Source: Sphingomonas sp. (lineage in GTDB: Bacteria; Pseudomonadota; Alphaproteobacteria; Sphingomonadales; Sphingomonadaceae). From it: DNA of 64,000 nucleotides. This document shows, piece by piece, positions 44,162 to 51,670 of this stretch. Below the pieces are notes generated by a model that worked only from the letters and a program-made list of their open reading frames with translations, had not been told where the DNA came from and did no database searches. The DNA lies in contig JAFKLY010000003.1 of the NCBI GenBank assembly GCA_017304655.1, positions 674,177-738,176 on the forward strand, written 5' to 3'. Position 1 is the first letter of the stretch. Every line of letters starts with the position of its first letter. A program made the position numbers and the translations under genes.

Positions 44162-45496
44162 ATGACGCCCGAGCAGAACAACCTCATCACCCTCTCCGGC
44201 CTGGGCACGCCACTGGGCGATCTGCTGCGCCAATATTGGCAGCCGGTGGCAATCAGCGAGGAGTTGCAGGGGGAGCGCCCGCTCAAGGCCATCAAGGTAC
44301 TCGGTCAGGAACTTGTGTTGTTCCGTGATGAAGAGGGCCGGCTCGGTCTGGTCGATCGCGATTGCCCGCATCGCGGCGCCGACCTCGCCTTCGGCCGGCT
44401 CGAGGATGGCGGCTTGCGTTGCCCGTTCCACGGCTGGCTGTTCGATGTGACCGGCACTTGCCTGGAAACGCCCGCTGAACCCAAGGACAGCAACTTCTGC
44501 AAGCGGATCAAGCAGAAGGCGTATCCGGTGCGCGAAGTGGGCGGCACGATCTTCGGCTGGTTCGGTCCGCTCGACGAGAATGGCAATGCCCCGCCGCTAC
44601 CGGCACTGGATTGCCTGGCCGCGCCCGACTCCCACGTCTTTTCCTTCAAGGGCTATCTCGACTGTAACTGGCTGCAGGCGCTGGAAGTCGGCATGGACCC
44701 GGCTCATGCCAGCTTCCTCCACCGCTATTTCGAGGATGCCGAGGCAGACGCCAATTACGGCAAACAGTTCCGCGCGAATTCGACCGATAGCGACCTGCCA
44801 ATGACGAAGGTGCTGCGCGAATATGACTGCCCGGACATTGCCGTGGCGCGGAGCGATTGCGGCCTGCGCATCACCACCCTGCGCCATCTGGAGGGTGGAG
44901 ACACTCATGTGCGCGTGACCAACGTGCTGTTCCCGCAGGCCTTCGTGATTCCCCTGTCCTCCACCATGACGATCACGCAGTGGCACGTGCCAATCGATGA
45001 CATGAGCTGCTACTGGTACGCCATGTTCACCAGCTTCGCCGAGCCGGTGGACAAGCCGCTGATGCGCGAGCAGCGCCTGCAGCTCTATACCTTGCCGGAC
45101 TACATGCCGCGCGTCGGACGCCACAATGATTGGGGCTTTAACCTGCAGGAGCAGAAGACCCGCACCTTCACCGGCATGGGCGAAGACATCAACGTGCACG
45201 ACCAATGGGCTGTCGAAAGCCAGGGCCGCATCCAGGATCGCACACGGGAACATCTGGGAACGTCGGACAAGGCCATCGTTGCCTATCGCGTGATGCTGAT
45301 CAACCAGATCAAAAAGGTCCAGAAGGGCGAGGCCGCGCTGGCCATGGCTCCGCTCGGAGGCAGCAATGCTGGTGTCGGCCCAGCGACGATTGACGGCGTC
45401 GCCCCGAACGGCACTGCGCCGGAAGCCTATTGGCGTGAGGCGGTCGAGCGGCTGCGCACCCAGGCCTCGTGGACCGTTCCAGCGCTCGCCCTATGA
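44162..45496 (+). CDS. Rieske non-haem iron oxygenase, phthalate-dioxygenase type
   Basis: 444 aa. The Rieske centre is C68-P-H70 and C87-P-F-H90. The mononuclear iron site is D179 (bridging), H182 and H187 in VGMDPAHASFLHR. The family (alpha-only, phthalate 4,5-dioxygenase-like) hydroxylates or O-/N-demethylates aromatic and cyclic amine substrates. A ferredoxin or reductase is missing from the window, so it must use one encoded elsewhere. The last codons overlap the glutamine-synthetase-like gene by ATGA, which implies the two act together. Confidence 0.9.
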   Translation: MTPEQNNLITLSGLGTPLGDLLRQYWQPVAISEELQGERPLKAIKVLGQELVLFRDEEGRLGLVDRDCPHRGADLAFGRLEDGGLRCPFHGWLFDVTGTCLETPAEPKDSNFCKRIKQKAYPVREVGGTIFGWFGPLDENGNAPPLPALDCLAAPDSHVFSFKGYLDCNWLQALEVGMDPAHASFLHRYFEDAEADANYGKQFRANSTDSDLPMTKVLREYDCPDIAVARSDCGLRITTLRHLEGGDTHVRVTNVLFPQAFVIPLSSTMTITQWHVPIDDMSCYWYAMFTSFAEPVDKPLMREQRLQLYTLPDYMPRVGRHNDWGFNLQEQKTRTFTGMGEDINVHDQWAVESQGRIQDRTREHLGTSDKAIVAYRVMLINQIKKVQKGEAALAMAPLGGSNAGVGPATIDGVAPNGTAPEAYWREAVERLRTQASWTVPALAL

Positions 45497-46932
45497 CCGG
45501 CTTCGTCGCGCGCCACGACTTGTGGACCGCCGAACAGACAGCGGCGGCGAAAGAGCTGCCCCGGCGCCTCGCCGAAGGGCATGTCCACTCCGTGCGGCTG
45601 GGCTTTCCGGACCTGCACGGCGTGCTGCGCGGCAAGACGCTCATGGCGGCAAGCCTGCCGGATGCGTTGTCGCAGGGCATGTCGATCACCTCCAGCCTGT
45701 TGCTGAAGGATACGTCACACCGCACCGTTGTGCCGGTTTTCTCCGCCGGCGCCGGCATCGACCGTGCCGATCTGCAAGGCGCGGGCGATATCATCCTCGT
45801 GCCGGACCCGCTCAGCTGGAAGCTACTGCCCTGGGCACCGGGCACGGCGTGGATGCTGGGCGACCTCTATTTCGCCGACGGCACGCCTTATCCCTGGTGC
45901 CCGCGCCGGCTGGCGAAACGGGCCGTGGCAAGGCTGGCCGGGCAGGGCCTCTCGTTCATGAGCGGGCTCGAGGTTGAATTTCACCTCACCCGACTCCTCG
46001 ACCCGCGCCTGATGCCGGACGATGCCGGCCAGCCGGGCACGCCACCCGACGTGGCGCTGATCCACCAGGGCTACGCGTATCTGACCGAACAGCGCTACGA
46101 CACGATTGAGCCGCTGCTGGACGTTTTGCGCCAGACCTGCGTGGCGCTCGACCTGCCGCTCACCTCGATGGAGCTGGAATTCGGCCCCTCGCAGGTGGAA
46201 TTTGTCTTCGGCGTGCAGGCCGGCATCGGGTCCGCCGATGCCATGCTCCTGTTCCGCAACATGGCCAAGCAGGTGGCACGCCGGCATGGCCATCATGCGA
46301 GCTTCATGTGCCGCCCGGCCTTGCCCGACGCGATGTCGAGCGGATGGCACCTGCACCAATCGCTGGTCGAAACGGCGAGCGGCCGCAATGCCTTTGCGCA
46401 GGCCGACGGCGAAACCGGCCTCTCGCCTCTCGGTCGACATTATCTGGCCGGTCTGCTCGATCATGCCGCCGCCGCGATGCCGCTGACCACCCCGACGATC
46501 AACGGCTACAAGCGCTACCGCGCGAACTCTCTGGCGCCCGATCGCATCGCCTGGGGCGTGGACAATCGGGGCGCCATGCTGCGCGTGCTGGCCAAAGGCT
46601 CGGCCAGCGCGACCCGGATCGAAAATCGCGTCGGCGAGCCGGCGGCGAACCCCTATCTCTATCTGGCCTCGCAAATGGTGTCCGGCATGGCCGGAATCGC
46701 GGCGAGCGCCGAGCCGCCCGAGCCAGTCGACAGCCCCTATGAAGTGCCGGCCACGCATCTGCCGACAAGCCTGGAAGCCGCCCTGCCCGCTCTAGAAGCC
46801 AGCACGGTCATGCGCGAAGGCCTGAGCGATGGCTTTGTCGATCATTTCGCCCGTATCAAGCGAGCTGAAGTCGCGCGTTACAACGCGACCGTGACCGACT
46901 GGGAACATCGCGAATATTTCGATCTGTTCTGA
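45493..46932 (+). CDS. Glutamine-synthetase-like gamma-glutamyl ligase
   Basis: 479 aa from the ATG overlapping the Rieske gene stop. It has the GS beta-grasp domain and the catalytic core (SGLEVEFHL, SSGWHLHQSL, NGYKRYRANSLAPDRIAWG, ENRVGEPAANPYLYL). It is not a housekeeping GlnA but of the PuuA/aniline-type group that joins glutamate to an amine. In aniline degradation a GS-like protein (TdnQ/AtdA1) is coupled to a Rieske dioxygenase; the same coupling here suggests that an amine substrate is activated this way. A strong terminator follows. Confidence 0.87.
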   Translation: MTGFVARHDLWTAEQTAAAKELPRRLAEGHVHSVRLGFPDLHGVLRGKTLMAASLPDALSQGMSITSSLLLKDTSHRTVVPVFSAGAGIDRADLQGAGDIILVPDPLSWKLLPWAPGTAWMLGDLYFADGTPYPWCPRRLAKRAVARLAGQGLSFMSGLEVEFHLTRLLDPRLMPDDAGQPGTPPDVALIHQGYAYLTEQRYDTIEPLLDVLRQTCVALDLPLTSMELEFGPSQVEFVFGVQAGIGSADAMLLFRNMAKQVARRHGHHASFMCRPALPDAMSSGWHLHQSLVETASGRNAFAQADGETGLSPLGRHYLAGLLDHAAAAMPLTTPTINGYKRYRANSLAPDRIAWGVDNRGAMLRVLAKGSASATRIENRVGEPAANPYLYLASQMVSGMAGIAASAEPPEPVDSPYEVPATHLPTSLEAALPALEASTVMREGLSDGFVDHFARIKRAEVARYNATVTDWEHREYFDLF

Positions 46933-46958
46933 CCCCGCGCCTGACGGGTCGCACGAAG

Positions 46959-46992
46959 AGCCCCCGGATGGAACGCCATCCGGGGGCTTTCT
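46959..46992 (+). terminator. Strong intrinsic terminator after the ligase gene
   Basis: A 13-bp stem (AGCCCCCGGATGG pairing with CCATCCGGGGGCT) with loop AACG and a following TTTCTTC. It separates the ligase gene from the convergent SDR gene. Confidence 0.9.
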
Positions 46993-47034
46993 TCATGGTC
47001 GATGGTGGGCAGGGACGATAGTCGTCGCCCTCTC

Positions 47035-47814
47035 TCAAAGGACGGTCGCGCCGCCGTCGATCACCAGTTCCTGGCCAGTGATGTTTCGGCCACCAGGGCC
47101 GGCCAGGTAGAGAACCATTGCTACAATGTCCTGCGCCTCGCTCGGCTTGCCCAGCGGGATGCCCATGTTTGCCACATAGGCCCGCAGCGCTTCATCCTCG
47201 CTCACGCCGCCAGCCTCGGCCTGCGCCTTCCACGCTGCCTTCATGCGCGGGATGGCGATGGGGCCGGGCGCGATATAGTTCACGGTCACCCCATCCGGCC
47301 CTGCTTCCAGCGCCGCGCTGCGAGAGAGGCCACGCAGGCCCCATTTCGAGGCACTGTAGCTGGATCGTCCGGCGCGTCCGCGCATGCCGTGATTGCCGCC
47401 AATCATGATCACCCGTCCCTGCCCCGCCGCACGCATCACCGGCAGCAAGCGATTGAGCACGATGAACGGCGCCCGCAGGTTGGTCGCCACTGTGCTGTCG
47501 AAGTCTTGCAGACTAAACTGCCCGATGGGCGGAGACAGCGGGCCTGTGGTGCCGGCGGCATTGACGACCACGTCGACACGGCCCTCGCTCCATGCCAGCA
47601 AGCCATCGAGCGCCGCCTCGAGTTGCGTGGCCTCGCGCACATCGGCCGTCAGGACGAGGGCGCGGCGACCCATGGCCTCGATCTCGGCGGCCAGTGCCTC
47701 CAAAGCATCGGTGCGGCGGCCGAGCACGGCCACATCATGGCCCTCGCCCGCCAACGCCAGGGCGATTTCACGACCCGTACCGGCACTGGCACCCGTGACG
47801 AACGCAATACTCAT
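47035..47814 (-). CDS. SDR-family oxidoreductase, third of the Gly-for-Ser type
   Basis: 259 aa with TGASAGTG at residues 7-14, Y153-S-A-S-K157 and G140-N141 at the normal serine position. Segments such as RGRAGR and SASKWGLRG link it closely to the SDR at 32115. It is last in the operon DUF1445, PhyH-type oxygenase, SDR, overlapping the PhyH gene by ATGA. Confidence 0.86.
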   Translation of the reverse strand: MSIAFVTGASAGTGREIALALAGEGHDVAVLGRRTDALEALAAEIEAMGRRALVLTADVREATQLEAALDGLLAWSEGRVDVVVNAAGTTGPLSPPIGQFSLQDFDSTVATNLRAPFIVLNRLLPVMRAAGQGRVIMIGGNHGMRGRAGRSSYSASKWGLRGLSRSAALEAGPDGVTVNYIAPGPIAIPRMKAAWKAQAEAGGVSEDEALRAYVANMGIPLGKPSEAQDIVAMVLYLAGPGGRNITGQELVIDGGATVL

Positions 47815-48668
47815 TGGGCATCCGCGAAATAGCGGCGGTTGGAAGCCGCCTGGATCTTGTAGATCGAGCTGCCCGCCCGGCTGGGAAAGGGCAATTTCAC
47901 ATAGTTGGACTCGAAGCGCACTTCGCTCGTCGAGGGTCCACGCACAATGCGCGAGTCATATTCGTCCCAATCGACCTTGTAGAAGAGGGGGAAAGCGTCG
48001 CTCGCCGCATATTCGAAGAACAGGATACGACGCGGATCGCCCGACAGGTTCACGCTCGAGCCGTGCAACGTCATGGGATGATGGAAGCTGACCGTGCCCG
48101 GAGGCCCTTCGAGCAGTACGGCCTTGGATGGATCGATCTTGTCGGACAGCACCGCGCCGACGAAATAGCCATCTTCGTCATGATGATCGATGAGCGGTCC
48201 CTTGTGGCTGCCCGCAATCACCTGCATCGCGCCATTGGCGGCGCTCGCACCATCGATCAGGATGGAAGCGACCGTCGTTCCCATATGGGTGTGCGGCGCA
48301 AAGGCCCAGTCCTGGTGCCATTCCAGCGCATCGCCACCCTTGGCCGACTTCATGTTGATCTTGGTGTGGTTCAAACGGATCATCGGGCCGATCAACTTCT
48401 CGGCCAGCGCCATGATCATGTCATTGCCGGCCAGCGCAGCGTAGAACGGATCGATACGATTGGGCTTCTTGATCCGCTGGACGGTGCGATTGCCCTCCAT
48501 ATCCGTCGAGAAATCGTACCACGCATTGTCCTCGGCCACCTCGGCGGCAGCGGCCTCGACCCTGTCGGTCAGCGCGCGCAGTTCGTCCAGCACCGGCCCG
48601 GCCAGCAGGCCCGGCAACACGACATAACCATGGTCTTCATAATGGGCGACGGCGTCATCCAGGTTCAT
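47811..48668 (-). CDS. PhyH-family Fe(II)/2-oxoglutarate dioxygenase
   Basis: 285 aa from the ATG at 48668, which overlaps the stop of the DUF1445 gene. The iron ligands are H118-Q-D120 (EWHQDWAF) and H202 (LHGSS), with R213 binding the co-substrate. The fold is that of phytanoyl-CoA dioxygenase, whose bacterial relatives hydroxylate many small molecules. With an SDR next to it, a hydroxylation followed by dehydrogenation is plausible. Confidence 0.87.
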   Translation of the reverse strand: MNLDDAVAHYEDHGYVVLPGLLAGPVLDELRALTDRVEAAAAEVAEDNAWYDFSTDMEGNRTVQRIKKPNRIDPFYAALAGNDMIMALAEKLIGPMIRLNHTKINMKSAKGGDALEWHQDWAFAPHTHMGTTVASILIDGASAANGAMQVIAGSHKGPLIDHHDEDGYFVGAVLSDKIDPSKAVLLEGPPGTVSFHHPMTLHGSSVNLSGDPRRILFFEYAASDAFPLFYKVDWDEYDSRIVRGPSTSEVRFESNYVKLPFPSRAGSSIYKIQAASNRRYFADAQ

Positions 48669-49477
48669 GAGGGCATGTCCTTTGGCAAAGGCAGGTCGGT
48701 GATGACCATGTGAGCCTTGTAATGAGTGATGGCTATCGGCAGGCGCGCGGCGCGCACGGCATTTTGCCCGGTGGCTCCGCAAGCCCAGAACACTGGCAGC
48801 TCGCCCGGCAGCACCTGCTTCATGCCGTGGCCGCCATAGCTGTTCTCGAGGCTCTCGATCCCGAGATCTTCCGGCAGACCGAGCGAAATGGGTGCACCGT
48901 GAAAGCCAGGGTGACGCGCGGAAACGATCGTGGCGCGGATCGCATCGGCCGGCGTCAGCGCGCGCATGGAGACGATGAGCTTCCCGCCGAACGGGCCGAC
49001 CGGCGCGGTCTCGCGCGACGTCTCATACATCGCCGAGACATCGCCTTCGTCGAGATGACGCAGGCGCACGCCGCTTTGCTGCAGCAGCGCTTCAAAGGAG
49101 AAGGAACAGCCGATGACGAAGGGCACCAGATCGTCGCGCCAGTAAGCACTGGCATCGCGCGGCGTGTCGACCAGCTCGCCATCGCGAAACACCATGTAGC
49201 CGCCGGTATCGCGCGCGATATCCATATCCTCGGCAATGGCGGGCATGTCGCGGCGGCCGGGCTCGCCGCGCCCGAGCAGCGGAAGTGCCTCTGGATTGGC
49301 GCGCGCATAGGCTTCGAACGCATCCGCGAACGCAGCAGGCACCGTGATCAAATTGCCCTGGATGTGACCGCGCGCGACCAGATTGGTGAACCCCGTGAAT
49401 CGCCCTTCCCGAATGGCCCGGCGCATGGCGCGCGGATCGCTTTCATCCAAAGGGTCGAGAGGAACCGCCTCGTTCAT
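48665..49477 (-). CDS. DUF1445 putative hydro-lyase (D-glutamate-cyclase-like)
   Basis: 270 aa of the DUF1445/YcsI family: ARGHIQGNLITVPAAFADAF near the N-terminus, DDLVPFVIGCSFSFEALL in the middle and VFWACGATGQNA near the end. The family is annotated as hydro-lyases; a human relative is D-glutamate cyclase, which interconverts D-glutamate and 5-oxoproline. In a locus with HyuAB, which includes oxoprolinase, this is suggestive. It is first of a three-gene operon and divergent from an SDR. Confidence 0.85.
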   Translation of the reverse strand: MNEAVPLDPLDESDPRAMRRAIREGRFTGFTNLVARGHIQGNLITVPAAFADAFEAYARANPEALPLLGRGEPGRRDMPAIAEDMDIARDTGGYMVFRDGELVDTPRDASAYWRDDLVPFVIGCSFSFEALLQQSGVRLRHLDEGDVSAMYETSRETAPVGPFGGKLIVSMRALTPADAIRATIVSARHPGFHGAPISLGLPEDLGIESLENSYGGHGMKQVLPGELPVFWACGATGQNAVRAARLPIAITHYKAHMVITDLPLPKDMPS

Positions 49478-49617
49478 GGCTGATCCTTACCAAGCCGCCG
49501 ACGAGCTGGGGGTTGCTTTTTTCGGTCAACGGCGTTGCCTGTCATGCGCTTTCTTGTCACGCCATGTTAGCAGAAAAGGAAACACCTTGTCCCTCTTGCG
49601 CGCGGAGCAGCGGCGCC

Positions 49618-50346
49618 ATGAAGATCCATGCGATTATCGGTGGGGCAACTGGCCTAGGGGGAGCGCTGGCTCGGCTTCTCGCCGAGAGCGGTGACGCCAT
49701 CTGGCTCGCCGACGACCCGGCAGCAGCGCCGAACACGCCAGCCCTGCCCCAGGTGAGCTTTCACCCCCTCGACCTTGCCGATCCCGCAGCGCCACAAGCG
49801 TTTGCAGACGCCATCGCGCAGCGCCATAGCCGGCTCGATAGCCTGGTGGTCGCAGCGTCGGCCATGAGCCAGGCGCCGCTCGCCGAATGGCAAATCGCCG
49901 ATTGGGACCGCGCCGCCGCGATCAACCTGCGGCTCCCCTTCCTGGCAGCGCAAGCCATGCAAACGCTGCTGGTGGGCAGCAAGGGAAGCCTGGTTCTGGT
50001 CTCCTCCACCGCTACACTGCGCGGCCAGCCACAGACGCATGCCTATCAGGCAACCAAGGCCGGCTTGGCTGGCCTGATGCGCAGTCTCGCGTCCGAGCTC
50101 GGGCCGCTGGGGGTTCGGGTCAACCTCGTTCTGCCCGGCTGGGTGGACACCGCGCAAACGCGGGCCTTCTGGGATGCTCAGGCCGATGCCGGTGCCGCGC
50201 GCGCTGCCGTCGAGGCGCGCATTCCGTTGCGGCGCCATGGCAGCGCGGCAGAAGTCGCGGCGGCTCTTGCCTGGTTTCTCTCGGACGCGGCCAGCTATGT
50301 GACGGGCGCGATGCTCCCACTCGATGGCGGCGATACCGCCGTCTGA
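49618..50346 (+). CDS. SDR-family oxidoreductase with a normal catalytic triad
   Basis: 242 aa from the ATG at 49618 (GGAGCAG upstream). It has a GGATGLGG Rossmann motif, S130, Y143 and K147. Unlike the three other SDRs of the locus it retains the serine. It is divergent from the DUF1445 operon and converges on the MFS gene with a 3-bp gap. Confidence 0.85.
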   Translation: MKIHAIIGGATGLGGALARLLAESGDAIWLADDPAAAPNTPALPQVSFHPLDLADPAAPQAFADAIAQRHSRLDSLVVAASAMSQAPLAEWQIADWDRAAAINLRLPFLAAQAMQTLLVGSKGSLVLVSSTATLRGQPQTHAYQATKAGLAGLMRSLASELGPLGVRVNLVLPGWVDTAQTRAFWDAQADAGAARAAVEARIPLRRHGSAAEVAAALAWFLSDAASYVTGAMLPLDGGDTAV

Positions 50347-50349
50347 TCC

Positions 50350-51597
50350 TCAGGCGGAGAGCCCGTCCTCGCCGGTCATGCGCCCGGCCTGCCGCAGCGC
50401 CGTGACGCCGACGGTCAACGCACCTGCGGCAACCGCTACCCACGCCTGCCAACTGCTCAGGCCAAAATAGATGGCGGGTGTGAGAAACGAGGCGAGCGAG
50501 ACGAACTGGTTGACGATTCCCGCACCGAGACCGGCGCCGCCCGCACGCTCCGCGACGCGGGGCAACAGCGCCATGCAGACCCCGGAGAGCGCCCCGAAGG
50601 CAAAGATCCAGCCCATGAGCCCGGCGACTGCCGCCACAAACGGACTCACCGGCACGAACAGCAGCAACTGCGCCAGCACGCCGACCACCGCCATCCCCGC
50701 GTAAAGACGCAGGGGTGCCATGGCGCGCGCAAGCAGGATTCCGGTGACGGTACTGCCGGTCAGCACGGCGACAATCTTGGCACCGGCGACAATGCCGGCC
50801 GATGCCGCCAGCGAGACGCCATGTGTTTCGGCGAGCCACCCGGCGGCGACGAGGCTGGTGCCGTAAGAGACCATGTTGGGCAGCGCCGCAGACAGTGCCA
50901 GCAACAGCAGGACCGGGTTCGTTACCCCCGCGCGCAATTGGGCCAGCGGCGAGCGCGTCAGATCCCGCGGCGCTGAGGCAACACGGGGCAGCAGCACCAC
51001 GCCGGCCACGCAAGCGAGCATCACCACGCCATGGGCAACAAAGGCAATCCGCCAATCCGCCCACTGCGCGACCACGGCCGACAGCAGCAGCCCGGCGGAA
51101 AAGCCAGCCGGCGCATAGGTGGCCCAGAGCGACATGCCCCGAGCGCGCAAGGTACCGGTCAGCGAGGTCATCAGCATCGCCGCTCCGCCATTGAGCACGC
51201 CGATATAGGCGATGCCGGCCAGCACCATCGAGAGATCGAACAGCCAGAGCGTGCGGGCCTTGACCATGCCGACGTCAGCGAGCGCCAGCAACAGCGGTGC
51301 GAGAATGAGCACGCGGCGCGGACCCAATCGATCGACCAGACCGCCACCCAGGGTGGAGGTGATGGCCGCCGGCAGTGAAAACAGGGAAATCGTCCAGCCG
51401 ATCGCGGCCGGACTCGTGGCGAAGTCTCGCGCCACAATAGTCGTGAGTGGCGAAAGCATCCCTACCATCGCCATCGATCCCAGGCCGATCGCATAGACCA
51501 GCACGAGCGTGAACAGCTCGCGGCTGGTGCCTTGCCAGCCCGGCAGGAGTCCATCGAAGGGACGATCCGGCGGTGACTGGGCAATGCTGTTCGACAC
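50350..51597 (-). CDS. MFS transporter
   Basis: 415 aa with about twelve membrane segments and the loop 2-3 motif LVDRLGPRRVLI, typical of the major facilitator superfamily (CynX/nitrate-like or sugar/organic acid type). It follows the TonB receptor by 73 bp on the same strand, so outer- and inner-membrane uptake of the same compound is likely. Confidence 0.87.
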   Translation of the reverse strand: MSNSIAQSPPDRPFDGLLPGWQGTSRELFTLVLVYAIGLGSMAMVGMLSPLTTIVARDFATSPAAIGWTISLFSLPAAITSTLGGGLVDRLGPRRVLILAPLLLALADVGMVKARTLWLFDLSMVLAGIAYIGVLNGGAAMLMTSLTGTLRARGMSLWATYAPAGFSAGLLLSAVVAQWADWRIAFVAHGVVMLACVAGVVLLPRVASAPRDLTRSPLAQLRAGVTNPVLLLLALSAALPNMVSYGTSLVAAGWLAETHGVSLAASAGIVAGAKIVAVLTGSTVTGILLARAMAPLRLYAGMAVVGVLAQLLLFVPVSPFVAAVAGLMGWIFAFGALSGVCMALLPRVAERAGGAGLGAGIVNQFVSLASFLTPAIYFGLSSWQAWVAVAAGALTVGVTALRQAGRMTGEDGLSA

Positions 51598-51670
51598 GGC
51601 GGTTCTCTCCCACGAGGGGCGGGCAAGGCGTGCGGGGTGAACCCAGCCGCCTTGCTCGCAGCATTTGCGA

